Below are positions 52,169 through 61,465 of a stretch of DNA of 64,000 nt, piece by piece. The stretch's first letter is position 1. Every line of letters begins with the position of its first letter. A program made the translations under genes and the position numbers. The DNA lies in the NCBI RefSeq assembly GCF_014644295.1, contig NZ_BMKK01000007.1, positions 186,001 through 250,000 on the forward strand, in the 5' to 3' direction. The stretch comes from Emticicia aquatilis (GTDB lineage Bacteria; Bacteroidota; Bacteroidia; Cytophagales; Spirosomataceae). Under the pieces are notes generated by a model that saw only the letters and a program-made list of their open reading frames with translations, was not told the origin of the DNA and did not search any database.

Positions 52169-52579
52169 ATGATTACCAAAAAAGCTAAATATGCCTTAAA
52201 AGCACTAAGTGTTTTGGCAAAGAACTACGAAGCCAAATCATCATTGACTCTTGGTGATATAGCAGCCGAAGATAATTTACCTAAAAAATTCTTAGAAACA
52301 ATCTTGCACGATTTGCGTAGAGCAGGAATATTGAGTAGCACGCAAGGAAAAAATGGTGGATATTTTCTGAATACCCACCCAAGCCAAATCGTAATAGCCA
52401 AACTGATAAGATTGATTGATGGGCCAATTGCCCCAACATTGTGCGTTTCATTGCACTTCTACGGAAAATGCGACGATTGTGTGAGCGAAGAAAAATGCAA
52501 GATAAGACCCTTGATGATGCAAGTACGAGATGCCAATTTGAGTGTCTATGAAAACATGACATTGGCTGATATTTTATAA
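52169..52579 (+). CDS. Rrf2-family transcription regulator (CymR/IscR-like)
   Basis: 136 residues. Winged HTH at 1-65 (KKAKYALKALSVLAKNYEAK; DNLPKKFLETILHDLRRAGI; GKNGGYFL). The later part has four Cys residues (CVSLHFYGKCDDCVSEEKC, about 91-110), where IscR-type members bind a Fe-S cluster, while CymR responds to cysteine synthase. Its operon neighbours handle sulfur, so control of cysteine metabolism is likely. Candidate sites are the four 21-bp boxes listed here. Confidence 0.9.
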   Translation: MITKKAKYALKALSVLAKNYEAKSSLTLGDIAAEDNLPKKFLETILHDLRRAGILSSTQGKNGGYFLNTHPSQIVIAKLIRLIDGPIAPTLCVSLHFYGKCDDCVSEEKCKIRPLMMQVRDANLSVYENMTLADIL

Positions 52580-52617
52580 TTCCTCTAAATAAATTCAAAC
52601 AATTAAACGTTTTTTAA

Positions 52618-53547
52618 ATGGCAAATCTTAATAAAAACACCCAGCAAACAGCACTCGGTGATGTAGCGGCAAGGCAACTGGCGATTGCAACCAGAACAGT
52701 GCCACAAATGGTGACTATTACACCTCGTTGGTTGACAAAACTACTCAACTGGATACCCGTTGAATCTGGTGTTTATCGTCTCAATAAAGTAAAAGATGGT
52801 ACTGCCATTGAGGTTGATTGCTCAGCTCGTGATGAAAGAGTTTTACCACAAACGTTCGTAGATTACATCGACGACCCACGTGAGTATAATTTGGCTGCCG
52901 TACAAACGATTGTTGATGTTCATACCCGTGTTTCAGATTTATATAGCAAACCATACAACCAAATCGGCGAACAACTTCGCTTGTCGATAGAAACCATTAA
53001 AGAACGCCAAGAAAGCGAACTTATCAATAATAAAGAATACGGACTTTTGCACAGTGTTGCACCATCGCAAATTATTAAAGCTCGTACTGGAGCTCCAACT
53101 CCAGATGATTTAGACGAGCTAATTACCAAAGTATGGAAAGAACCTGGTTTCTTCTTGCTACACCCACAAGCGATTGCCGCTTTTGGTCGTGAGTGTACTC
53201 GTCGTGGTGTGCCACCACCAACAATTTCTTTGTTTGGTTCCCAGTTCCTAACATGGAGAGGTATTCCACTCATTCCATCTGATAAATTGCCAATTGTTGA
53301 TGGAAAATCAAAAATTATTTTACTCCGCACTGGTGAAAGCCGACAAGGTGTAGTGGGACTTTTTCAACCTGGCTTACAAGGCGAACAATCTCCAGGATTA
53401 TCGGTTCGTTTTATGGGTATCAACGAAAAAGCCATTGCTTCTTATTTAGTTTCACTCTATTGCTCATTGGCTGTTTTGGTAGATGATGCCATTGCGGTTC
53501 TTGAAGATGTAGAAATCGGCAAATACCATGAATACAAATATTTATAA
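52618..53547 (+). CDS. Family 2A encapsulin shell protein
   Basis: 309 residues. HK97-fold family 2A shell, formerly SrpI. Landmarks: LGDVAARQLAIATRTVPQMV (N-arm), TPRWLTKLLNWIPVESGVYR, EYNLAAVQTIVDVHTRVSDL (E-loop region) and PPTISLFGSQFLTWRGIPLI, with YLVSLYCSLAVLVDDAIAVL near the end. Family 2A shells package a cysteine desulfurase and in some bacteria store elemental sulfur. The next gene, overlapping by 20 nt, encodes that cargo. Confidence 0.93.
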   Translation: MANLNKNTQQTALGDVAARQLAIATRTVPQMVTITPRWLTKLLNWIPVESGVYRLNKVKDGTAIEVDCSARDERVLPQTFVDYIDDPREYNLAAVQTIVDVHTRVSDLYSKPYNQIGEQLRLSIETIKERQESELINNKEYGLLHSVAPSQIIKARTGAPTPDDLDELITKVWKEPGFFLLHPQAIAAFGRECTRRGVPPPTISLFGSQFLTWRGIPLIPSDKLPIVDGKSKIILLRTGESRQGVVGLFQPGLQGEQSPGLSVRFMGINEKAIASYLVSLYCSLAVLVDDAIAVLEDVEIGKYHEYKYL

Positions 53548-55495
53548 TCAATCAGGTGGCGTTCCATCGGGTTTACCTGATATTGATTCACTGCAAGACT
53601 TTGCTAATCAATTATTTAAGGCATTACCCAATGGAGCCCCCAAGGAGTTTTCACTTAACCCAACCGAGCATCCAAGAGCCAAAGCTTTTGCAGGAAATCT
53701 GTTAGATGGATTTTCTCAGGGAAATGTTCCGCATGATACGCACCTTGCTCAAAGTGGAATTGCTCCGCTGGCAAGTCCAACAATATCAAGTAGTCCGATA
53801 AGTGGTTTAGGTATATCGCCTTCGGTGCTGAGCTATGGAAAAGAATTGGATATTAACTTCGGAATTTTAGAGAATCCTTTGGCAAATCATCCAAATAGCA
53901 CTTCTGAATATAGTTCTTTCGGCGGGCAAGTACCGAGTTCAGTGGCAGGAAGTGGAGCTTCTCCATCATATTTGAATCATGGAGATAACTTCAACATAGA
54001 TTCACCAGATACGAGTTTTCCAGACTCAAACCTTAAAAAAGGTACAAATGGTGGTATAAATAATGAATTCCATTTGCCATTACTTTTTGAACACCTCAAT
54101 TTAAACGAGATTCTGAAAAGTATCAGTGGAAATCATCTAGGCAGTCACGAACCAAAGCCAACTTATACGCATTTGTATCAAGATAGAGTAGGGGATGCAA
54201 AACCAACTTATTATTTCTTGAACGAAAGATTTCCTGATACATCAACCGAATTGAAAAAGTCGGCAACAGGAAGCACTTTCGATGCAAATTTGATAAAAAA
54301 AGACTTCCCAATTCTTGCTGAAAGAGTCAATGGGAAGCCACTCATTTGGTTAGATAATGCCGCTACAACCCAAAAACCAAAGCAAGTTATTGACCGAATA
54401 AGTTATTTTTACGAACACGAAAATTCTAATATTCACCGTGCTGCTCACGAACTTGCTGCTCGTGCAACCGATGCTTACGAGGCAGCTCGTCAGAAGGTTC
54501 AACATTTTCTGAATGCAGGTTCGATAAACGAAATCATTTTTGTGCGTGGAGCAACCGAGGCTATCAATTTAGTAGCACAAAGTTGGGGCGAACAAAACTT
54601 AGTAGCGGGTGATGAAATCATTGTTAGTAATCTCGAACATCACGCCAATATTGTGCCGTGGAAACGCTTGGCCGATAGAAAAGGCTTGAAATTAAGAGTC
54701 ATTCCAGTAGATGATGACGGACAAATTTTGTTGGATGAATATTCAAAATTATTGAATCCTCGTACTAAACTGGTGTCGTTTACGCAAGTTTCAAATGCTC
54801 TTGGTACTATTACACCTGCCAAGCAAATTGTTGAAATGGCTCACGCTGCGGGTGCGAAAGCTTTAGTTGACGGAGCTCAGTCGGTTTCGCACATGCGAGT
54901 AGATGTACGAGATTTAAATGCTGATTTCTTTGTTTTTTCAGGTCATAAGGTATTTGGACCAACGGGAATTGGTGTACTTTACGGCAAAGAGGACATTCTG
55001 AATGCAACTGAGCCGTGGCAAGGTGGTGGGAATATGATTCAAGACGTAACGTTTGAGCATATCAAGTATCACAATGCTCCGAATCGCTTTGAGGCAGGCA
55101 CAGGAAATATTGCAGATGCCGTTGGATTGGGTGCAGCTATTGACTACGTAACCCGAATCGGGATGGATGTGATTGGTCAATACGAGCATTATTTACTCGA
55201 ATACGCCACTCATTTGCTCAAACAAGTACCAGGTTTGCGTTTGATAGGTACGGCTGCCAATAAAGCAAGGGTACTTTCGTTTACATTACAGGGTTATACC
55301 AATGACCAGGTAGGACAAGCACTCAATCAAGAGGGAATTGCTGTGCGAACTGGCCATCATTGTGCCCAACCAATTTTAAGAAGAATGGGTCTGGAGACAA
55401 CCGTTAGACCGTCACTGGCTTTTTATAATACTTGTTCAGATGTTGATACCCTTGTGTCTGTACTACATCGACTCAAAAGTGGACATCGAAACTGA
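53528..55495 (+). CDS. Encapsulated cysteine desulfurase (family 2A cargo)
   Basis: 655 residues. The first 250 are low-complexity and disordered, the usual cargo-loading region. It contains a repeated motif: GISPSVLSYGKELDINFG (about 95-112) and GASPSYLNHGDNFNID (143-158), and a third conserved block THLYQDRVGDAKPTYYFLNE (214-233). The SufS-type enzyme starts near 252: PLIWLDNAATTQKPKQV, PLP lysine in FFVFSGHKVFGPTGIGVLYG, catalytic Cys in GHHCAQPILRRMG. It releases sulfur from cysteine as persulfide inside the shell. Confidence 0.93.
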   Translation: MNTNIYNQSGGVPSGLPDIDSLQDFANQLFKALPNGAPKEFSLNPTEHPRAKAFAGNLLDGFSQGNVPHDTHLAQSGIAPLASPTISSSPISGLGISPSVLSYGKELDINFGILENPLANHPNSTSEYSSFGGQVPSSVAGSGASPSYLNHGDNFNIDSPDTSFPDSNLKKGTNGGINNEFHLPLLFEHLNLNEILKSISGNHLGSHEPKPTYTHLYQDRVGDAKPTYYFLNERFPDTSTELKKSATGSTFDANLIKKDFPILAERVNGKPLIWLDNAATTQKPKQVIDRISYFYEHENSNIHRAAHELAARATDAYEAARQKVQHFLNAGSINEIIFVRGATEAINLVAQSWGEQNLVAGDEIIVSNLEHHANIVPWKRLADRKGLKLRVIPVDDDGQILLDEYSKLLNPRTKLVSFTQVSNALGTITPAKQIVEMAHAAGAKALVDGAQSVSHMRVDVRDLNADFFVFSGHKVFGPTGIGVLYGKEDILNATEPWQGGGNMIQDVTFEHIKYHNAPNRFEAGTGNIADAVGLGAAIDYVTRIGMDVIGQYEHYLLEYATHLLKQVPGLRLIGTAANKARVLSFTLQGYTNDQVGQALNQEGIAVRTGHHCAQPILRRMGLETTVRPSLAFYNTCSDVDTLVSVLHRLKSGHRN

Positions 55496-55509
55496 TTGAT
55501 ACACGTTAT

Positions 55510-55540
55510 AAAGTAGAATCATCGCCGATTCTACTTTATT
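55510..55540 (+). terminator. Terminator of the encapsulin operon
   Basis: AAAGTAGAATC (55510-55520) and GATTCTACTTT (55527-55537) form an 11-bp stem with loop ATCGCC, followed by ATTTTG. It lies 14 bp after the desulfurase stop. Confidence 0.75.
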
Positions 55541-55559
55541 TTGAGAACTTTTGGATATT

Positions 55560-55580
55560 AATCTATGGATTTAATATATT
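55560..55580. promoter_or_regulatory. Sulfur motif box 2, upstream of serine acetyltransferase
   Basis: AATCTATGGATTTAATATATT, aligned with box 1 at 15 of 21 positions, followed by AATAG as in box 3. It ends 21 bp before the ATG at 55602. No clear -7 box is visible, so it may sit at or after the transcription start. Confidence 0.6.
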
Positions 55581-55601
55581 AATAGAAAAATTTTGACTTC
55601 A

Positions 55602-56414
55602 ATGAAATATAAAAATTTTATCAATTTACTCCGTAAGACGCACAATGCAGAATGGGAAGCAACTCCTTCTACGCACGATGCGATTGTTTGGCTCAATGAC
55701 CTCATACAGTTTTTGTTTCCGAGTAATCATTTGCCAAAACAGACTTCTTACGAGGGAATCCTGAAGAAAAATCAAATTGATTTAGAGAATATTTTATTGA
55801 GTTATTTAGACCCAAAAGTATTTGATATTGAGGGAGTTACGAATGCTTTTTATGATGAACTGGAAAATATTTATAATAACCTCCGACTCGACGCTACTAA
55901 AATTTACGAATTTGACCCCGCAGCTACAAGTATTAATGAAGTAATTGTTTCATATCCAGGTTTTTATGCCATTACGGTTTATCGTATCGCTCACGAACTG
56001 GTAAGGCTTGAAGTACCTGTTTTACCTCGTATCTTGAGCGAATTCGCTCACCGAAATACAGGAACGGATATTCATCCAAATGCACAAATTGGTGTACCGT
56101 TTATGATTGACCATAGTACAGGAATCGTAATTGGAGCAACTGCTCAAATTGGCAATAATGTATCTATCTATCAAGGAGTTACGCTCGGTGCTTTACAAGT
56201 CGCCAAAGAATTGGCCGAAGTAAAACGCCACCCAACAGTAGAAGACAACGTAATAATTTATGCCCGAACAACCATCTTGGGCGGTAAAACGGTTATCGGC
56301 CGTAATAGTGTCATCGGTGGAAGTGTTTTTCTGACAAAAAGTGTAAGTCCATACTCGCACGTATTCAATACTCACCAACTAAGAATTGATGATAAACAGA
56401 AAGTTTTAGGATGA
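55602..56414 (+). CDS. cysE: Serine O-acetyltransferase (EpsC-type)
   Basis: About 270 residues from ATG 55602 (MKYKNFINLLRKTHNAEWEA); a TTG lies 9 nt upstream. The N-terminal helical domain (VSYPGFYAITVYRIAHELVR) is followed by a hexapeptide-repeat beta-helix: TDIHPNAQIGVPFMIDHSTG, IGNNVSIYQGVTLGALQVAK, KRHPTVEDNVIIYARTTILG. His of IDHSTG and the EDNV strand are catalytic/binding landmarks. Makes O-acetylserine, the cysteine precursor, and is commonly linked to family 2A encapsulins. Confidence 0.93.
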   Translation: MKYKNFINLLRKTHNAEWEATPSTHDAIVWLNDLIQFLFPSNHLPKQTSYEGILKKNQIDLENILLSYLDPKVFDIEGVTNAFYDELENIYNNLRLDATKIYEFDPAATSINEVIVSYPGFYAITVYRIAHELVRLEVPVLPRILSEFAHRNTGTDIHPNAQIGVPFMIDHSTGIVIGATAQIGNNVSIYQGVTLGALQVAKELAEVKRHPTVEDNVIIYARTTILGGKTVIGRNSVIGGSVFLTKSVSPYSHVFNTHQLRIDDKQKVLG

Positions 56415-56487
56415 GGTAAGTGCGTTTTATCATGATTTAATTATATAAGAACTAACACTATCAACAATATAACTTACAAGTCACTTT

Positions 56488-57720
56488 ATGAAACTCAACA
56501 TAATGGCCTTCGCAGTGCCTTTTTTCTTCTTTTTTATACTTTTAGAATACTATATTTCTAAGAAAAAAGGCAAAAGTTTATACTCGTTTAGCACCACAAT
56601 GGCTAATCTGAATGTTGGTATCGCTGAGCGTCTGATTGATGCTTTTACAGCGGGTGGATTTTATTTTTTTTATGTTTATTTGCACGATAATTTTGCCATT
56701 TTCGACATAAAACCGAGCATTTTACTGTGGATTGTCTTATTATTGGCAACCGATTTTGTATGGTATTGGTATCACCGTTTCGGGCATGAAATTAATCTTT
56801 TTTGGGGGTTTCACGTAGTGCATCATTCAAGCGAAGAATTTAATTATTCGGCGGCTGCTCGTATCACAATTTTTCAGGCGGTAGTTCGTACACTCTTTTG
56901 GTCGATTCTGCCAATCATTGGTTTTCCACCGCACATGATTAGTGTTTTGTTGATTATTCATGGAATTTACCCATTCTTCACCCATACCCAGCTCATTGGC
57001 CGACTCGGGATTCTCGAATACATTTTCGTTACGCCTACACATCATGGTGTGCATCACGCAAGCAACGAAGTGTATTTAGATAAAAACTACGGCGATATGC
57101 TTATCATTTGGGATAAACTTTTTGGCACTTTTGCTGAAAAGACAGAAACGCCAATCTATGGTTTAACCAAACAATTAGAAAGCAAGAGCTTTTTATGGCA
57201 ACATTTTCATTTTTTGGTTGAAATTGCCTATTCGGTTTCTAAAACAAAAGGCTTTCTGAATAAATTGAAAATTATTTTTGGTTCACCAAGCAATTTCGAC
57301 CCAAATGCAAGAGCAATCGTAGAGAGCAAACTTTTATCGAAACATAAAGTAAAAACTCATTCCAATAAATTTAAGCAATATGTGTTGATTCAGATGGGGC
57401 TGATGCTCGTCACACTCTTTACCTTTTTACTGTTTGAGCATTACATCAATGCGTTTTTACAGACCATTTTTGCACTAACAATCATAGCCACACTGATTAA
57501 TTGTGGAGCAATTTTGGAGCAACGCCGATGGGTATTTTACATCGAATTCGTGCGAATTGCTATCATTGCTTTGCCACTAATTTGGTATTTTCCACAGATA
57601 ACTATTTCGGTTTTATCGCTCATCTCGTTGATAATCCTGGCCGTTGATTACGATGTAGTTTCTAAAGCAAAAATTGCTTATTTAAGATTTATCTATGGTG
57701 GGAAGAAAACCCTCATCTAA
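56488..57720 (+). CDS. Sterol desaturase/fatty acid hydroxylase family membrane protein
   Basis: 410 residues. Several transmembrane helices and the three His boxes of the family: WYHRFGHEINLFWGFH, VVHHSSEEFNYS and THHGVHHASNEVYLDKNYGD. These bind the di-iron centre that hydroxylates a lipid or carotenoid chain. Residues 300-400 form extra membrane helices. It follows cysE by 73 bp, but a sulfur role is not evident; it may be a passenger. Confidence 0.88.
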   Translation: MKLNIMAFAVPFFFFFILLEYYISKKKGKSLYSFSTTMANLNVGIAERLIDAFTAGGFYFFYVYLHDNFAIFDIKPSILLWIVLLLATDFVWYWYHRFGHEINLFWGFHVVHHSSEEFNYSAAARITIFQAVVRTLFWSILPIIGFPPHMISVLLIIHGIYPFFTHTQLIGRLGILEYIFVTPTHHGVHHASNEVYLDKNYGDMLIIWDKLFGTFAEKTETPIYGLTKQLESKSFLWQHFHFLVEIAYSVSKTKGFLNKLKIIFGSPSNFDPNARAIVESKLLSKHKVKTHSNKFKQYVLIQMGLMLVTLFTFLLFEHYINAFLQTIFALTIIATLINCGAILEQRRWVFYIEFVRIAIIALPLIWYFPQITISVLSLISLIILAVDYDVVSKAKIAYLRFIYGGKKTLI

Positions 57721-57884
57721 AAATGCGATTACGTGATTTACGTGATTTTGTTGAACTAATTCATTCTGGGTAAATTTATCATTGATTTACCCAGATTTAT
57801 TTCAATCTCACATCCGAAATCACCCAAAATATATTTAAACTAACCTTATTTTAACCAAAAATACATTTTACAGAACAGCAACGT

Positions 57885-58763
57885 ATGAAAAAAGTTTATT
57901 TGAGCGATTCGGGTCCAAAAGTATCAGAAGCAATTTATGGGTTTTGGAGATGGGAGAATTTGGGTTCTCAGACCACACAAAAAATGGAACAAATCGTCAA
58001 TTTATGTTTAGAACTGGGCATTAATACCTTCGACCACGCAGATATTTACGGAGATTTTACGATTGAAGAGCATTTCGGAAAAGTAATAGCCAGCAAAAGT
58101 TTTCGTAGAGAAGACATCGTACTATTTAGCAAATGTGGTATCCGAAAATCAGATAACGGTAAAGGTTTTTATTTCGATAATTCAAGAGATTACATCGTAG
58201 AGAGTGTCGATAATTCACTCAAAAAACTAAAAACCGACTATATTGACATATTTTTATTGAATCAAAGCGACGTACTGGCCGACCCTGAGCAAACTGCAAT
58301 GGCTTTGGCCGAAGTGGTGAATTCAGGAAAAGTAAATCATATTGGAGTAGCTAATTTCAATGTTTTTCAACACAAACTTTTGGCGTCTTATCTGACCATT
58401 CCAATCGTAACGAACCATATCGAGCTAAACGTGATGAATACAACGGCCATCGAAGACGGTCGGGTTGATTTTATCAAACAAAGTTTTAGTAAACCATTGG
58501 CTTGGGCTCCATTGGCGGGCGGAGAAATTTTTGAAGGAAAAGAAGGAAAAGCAGCAGTATTGAAAGCAAAACTCGAAAGTATCAGCAAAAAATACGATGC
58601 CAATATTGAGCAAACGGCCGTTGCGTGGCTCATTCAGTTAGGAACTTTGCCAATTATTGGGTCTTTGTCCGAAACTCGCATAAAAAATGCTGCCAGTGCG
58701 GCACAAATAAAACTCAGCCAACAAGATTGGTACGACATCTACCAAACCACAGTAACGTCTTAA
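57885..58763 (+). CDS. Aldo/keto reductase (YdhF-like)
   Basis: 292 residues. Landmarks: SDSGPKVSEAIYGFWRWENL, FDHADIYGDFTIEEHFGKVI (Asp and Tyr of the tetrad), VLFSKCGIRKS (Lys), then KTDYIDIFLLNQSDVLADPE, where the catalytic His of the HxPD motif is Asn (LLNQSD). NADPH-binding GSLSETRIKNA is near the end. Substrate unknown. A hairpin (AGTAACGTCT/AGACGTTACT, 58751-58776) overlaps the stop codon. Confidence 0.85.
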   Translation: MKKVYLSDSGPKVSEAIYGFWRWENLGSQTTQKMEQIVNLCLELGINTFDHADIYGDFTIEEHFGKVIASKSFRREDIVLFSKCGIRKSDNGKGFYFDNSRDYIVESVDNSLKKLKTDYIDIFLLNQSDVLADPEQTAMALAEVVNSGKVNHIGVANFNVFQHKLLASYLTIPIVTNHIELNVMNTTAIEDGRVDFIKQSFSKPLAWAPLAGGEIFEGKEGKAAVLKAKLESISKKYDANIEQTAVAWLIQLGTLPIIGSLSETRIKNAASAAQIKLSQQDWYDIYQTTVTS

Positions 58764-58795
58764 TTGAGACGTTACTGTAAAAAAAGAAAAAAAAG

Positions 58796-58846
58796 TTTGG
58801 ATATTACGTTTTCATAAAGTATCTTTGTCTATCGAATAAGTAGATT
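58796..58846 (+). promoter_or_regulatory. Promoter with sulfur motif box 3, ahead of the SAM riboswitch
   Basis: The -33 box TTTG (58796-58799) and -7 box TATCTTTG (58820-58827) are 20 bp apart. Box 3 (TGTCTATCGAATAAGTAGATT, 58826-58846) starts at the end of the -7 box, where a bound regulator would block initiation. AATAG follows, as in box 2. Confidence 0.65.
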
Positions 58847-58860
58847 AATAGATTTATTAA

Positions 58861-58945
58861 GAACGAAGAAAGAGATTAGGCTCGACGAACTTCTGGCAAC
58901 CTGCTAACCACCAGTAAGGTGCCAATTCCTAAACAGATAAATCAA
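58861..58945 (+). ncRNA. SAM riboswitch (SAM-I clan)
   Basis: Core signature CTGGCAACCTGC (58892-58903) and AAGGTGCCAATTCCTA (58916-58931), the most conserved part of S-box RNAs (GCAACC...AAGGUGC.AAuUCC). P1 can form from ATTAGG (58875) and CCTAA (58928). It is shorter than typical S-boxes between these. The sequence downstream encodes a tiny Cys-rich peptide, then a YceI protein, not a methionine enzyme. Confidence 0.75.
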
Positions 58946-58961
58946 ACCAAATAAAAAACAC

Positions 58962-59084
58962 ATGAAAAATTTTAGATTCAATTCCCAGACAATGGTGGTA
59001 TTGTCATCTCTCTCTTTTGTTGGCGAAAAACTCGCTCATCGTTTAAGCAATCGTTTTTACCCTGCTTCACAATGCTGTTGTTGA
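58962..59084 (+). CDS. 40-residue peptide ending Cys-Cys-Cys, candidate cysteine-sensing leader
   Basis: ATG at 58962, TGA at 59082-59084. It starts MKNFRFNSQTMVVLSSLSFV and ends RFYPASQCCC. The three terminal Cys codons overlap the left arm of a hairpin TGTTGAAA-TTGT-TTTCAACA (59079-59098). Stalling on cysteine codons would keep this hairpin open, as in polycysteine attenuators described in mycobacteria. It lies 17 nt after the riboswitch. Function is unproven. Confidence 0.5.
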   Translation: MKNFRFNSQTMVVLSSLSFVGEKLAHRLSNRFYPASQCCC

Positions 59085-59260
59085 AATTGTTTTCAACATC
59101 GCATTAAGAATTCCTTTTTCCACTTGTCGAATTATGGACTATCAGCTGTGCATTTTTGCTCGGTAAGAAAGTGCTGTCCATACACATTCAACTTTAGCAT
59201 TTTGCAGGAAAGTTAAACATCGAAAAAATCAAATCATTTATAATAAAACCAAAGAAAATC

Positions 59261-59866
59261 ATGAAAAAATTAGCACAATTAGCCCTTTTTAGCGTATGGT
59301 TTGTATCATCATTTGCGATGGGTTTCGACAAATCGAAAGGTAATAAGACCTTAAAAGTGGATACACAAAATTCAAAATTAGTGTGGAAAGGCAAGAAATT
59401 TACTGGCGAACATTGGGGGAATATCGACATAAGCAGTGGTAGCCTAATTGTAGATGGTACAAAACTAAAGGGTGGAGCTTTTGATATTGATTTGAAGTCA
59501 ATTACAGTAACCGATATTACAGACAAAGATGGCAATGCAAAACTCGTTGGACACCTGAAAGGAGATGACTTCTTTGCAGCCGATAAATTTCCGAAATCAA
59601 CTTTTGTAATTACTTCGGCTACTCCGAAAGACAAAGAAAACTACGAAATCGCTGGAAAATTGACCATCAAAGGCGTGACCAAAGAGATTAAATTCCCAGC
59701 AGTAGTTACGATTGATAGCAAGAAAGCTACCGCAAAGGCCAAAATTACCATTAATCGCACTGATTTTGGTATCAAATATGGCTCGAAAAGCTTCTTTGAT
59801 AACTTGGGAGACAAATTTATTTACGACGATTTTGAATTAGATATAAATCTGACATCAGCATTGTAA
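59261..59866 (+). CDS. YceI-family periplasmic lipid-binding protein
   Basis: 201 residues. Signal-like N-terminus (KKLAQLALFSVWFVSSFAMG). The YceI lipocalin-like barrel: NSKLVWKGKKFTGEHWGNID, FDIDLKSITVTDITDKDGNA, GDDFFAADKFPKSTFVITSA, then GKLTIKGVTKEIKFPAVVTI and RTDFGIKYGSKSF. Members bind isoprenoid or fatty chains. Context (SAM riboswitch and Rrf2-type box upstream) suggests sulfur-related control. Confidence 0.9.
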   Translation: MKKLAQLALFSVWFVSSFAMGFDKSKGNKTLKVDTQNSKLVWKGKKFTGEHWGNIDISSGSLIVDGTKLKGGAFDIDLKSITVTDITDKDGNAKLVGHLKGDDFFAADKFPKSTFVITSATPKDKENYEIAGKLTIKGVTKEIKFPAVVTIDSKKATAKAKITINRTDFGIKYGSKSFFDNLGDKFIYDDFELDINLTSAL

Positions 59867-60030
59867 AGTGTTCTAAAGTTTAATACTTGAAATTAGGTTG
59901 AATAGTGATGACAGAATTAGGTAGGGTTCGAAAACACTTGAATCCTACCATAATCTTATCAACCACATTATTTCTAAAAAACTAACTCACATACACTTCA
60001 TCAATTAACTAAAAACCTATTAAACAAATA

Positions 60031-61227
60031 ATGAATATCTATTTAGACAACGCAGCCACAACCGCCATAGATTCTGAAGTTCTAAACGTAATGATGCCCT
60101 ATCTATATAGGTATTACGGAAATCCATCATCAAACCATAGTTTGGGCCGAAAAGTACATGAAGCTATTGAGACTTCTCGCCGAACTATTGCCGATATTTT
60201 AGATGTATTGCCCGAAGAGATTTTCTTTACTTCGGGAGCAACTGAAGCTAATAATTGGGCAATTTCGAGTTCTTTAGAGGCCTATCGTATCAAACACATT
60301 ATTACGAGTGCCATTGAGCATAAGTCAATTTTGGAGACTTTTACCGAGCATTTTTATAAAAATAAAATAAAATTAAGCTTCGTGAATCTCGACCGAAAAG
60401 GCAATATCAATCTAAATCATTTGGAGCAACTACTGGTCGAAAACCCCCGCTCTTTGGTAAGTTTAATGCACGTCAACAACGAAATCGGGAATATCACAAA
60501 CATCGAAGAAGTAAGCGAACTTGCCAAAATATACAGAGGAATTATACATTCTGACATTGTGCAAAGTCTTGGTAAATTCCCCGTTCAACTAAATTCAAAT
60601 GGCGTTGATTTTGCGGTTGGGTCGGGACATAAAATACATGGCCCAAAAGGTGTCGGTTTTTTATTTGCCCGCAAACGAACCAATTTACATTCATTGCTGC
60701 ACGGAGGAGGTCAAGAAAGAGGCTATCGAGGTGGCACCGAAAATGTAGCCAGTATTGTGGGGTTTGCAAAAGCCCTTGAAATTGCGAACAGCAATATCGA
60801 AAAAGTGCATAAACATAACCAAACTTTGAAAGAACGACTTATCAGTGGACTAAAACGCTTAGATTTAGAGGAGTTTGAATTTAATGGCGAAAGTGAATCA
60901 CTGAGCAAAAGTGTGCCAAACATTCTTAACGCTCGTTTTCCAGTTTTACCTAATAATAGACTTTTACAAAATATACTCGACGAACAAGGAATCCATGTTT
61001 CGAGCGGCAGTGCTTGCTTGAATTTGTCGAAAGGAGGTTCGCACGTTATCAGTGCATTATACCCAAAATCAGATGGCGAAAACGTCAGGTTTTCTTTTTC
61101 AAAGTACAATTCATTGTTTGAAATTGACACTGCCGTACGAGCAATCGCAAAGGTTTTTAAACAAGAAAAGAAACGTTTTTTAGTGAAGGATTTACACACA
61201 GTTCAATCAGAGAGCGTTGTGTATTGA
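60031..61227 (+). CDS. Cysteine desulfurase, IscS/NifS type
   Basis: 398 residues. IYLDNAATTAIDSEVLNVMM, YYGNPSSNHSLGR, EIFFTSGATEANNWAISSSL, PLP lysine in FAVGSGHKIHGPKGVGFLFA, GGGQERGYRGGTENVASIVG, catalytic Cys in VSSGSACLNLSKGGSHVISA. This is the group I (IscS/NifS) type, unlike the encapsulated SufS-type enzyme at 53528. It provides persulfide for Fe-S clusters or tRNA thiolation. It has a weak promoter region, and no 21-bp box was seen. Confidence 0.92.
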   Translation: MNIYLDNAATTAIDSEVLNVMMPYLYRYYGNPSSNHSLGRKVHEAIETSRRTIADILDVLPEEIFFTSGATEANNWAISSSLEAYRIKHIITSAIEHKSILETFTEHFYKNKIKLSFVNLDRKGNINLNHLEQLLVENPRSLVSLMHVNNEIGNITNIEEVSELAKIYRGIIHSDIVQSLGKFPVQLNSNGVDFAVGSGHKIHGPKGVGFLFARKRTNLHSLLHGGGQERGYRGGTENVASIVGFAKALEIANSNIEKVHKHNQTLKERLISGLKRLDLEEFEFNGESESLSKSVPNILNARFPVLPNNRLLQNILDEQGIHVSSGSACLNLSKGGSHVISALYPKSDGENVRFSFSKYNSLFEIDTAVRAIAKVFKQEKKRFLVKDLHTVQSESVVY

Positions 61228-61289
61228 TAGATAATCAGTGGGTTTATTGTAACCGATTGAGATACAATAAATTAATTTGACGGAAACAA

Positions 61290-61319
61290 TAAAAGGCCTA
61301 ATCATTTTTAGGTCTTTTA
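61290..61319 (+). terminator. Terminator of the cysteine desulfurase gene
   Basis: AATAAAAGGCCTAA and TTAGGTCTTTTATT pair except for a G-T wobble, with loop TCATT and a T-rich flank. It is symmetrical and may work in both directions. Confidence 0.7.
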
Positions 61320-61465
61320 TTTCAAATAAACGCATAAGTCGCTGATTATTAAATTTTTATTCGTTTCTTTGTTTTTGATAAATACCATAAATATTTGTAC
61401 TTTTTAAAGAAAATATAAACAAAGTTTTTCTTTTTTTAGGAATAAGAAAATTAAATAATTTACTT

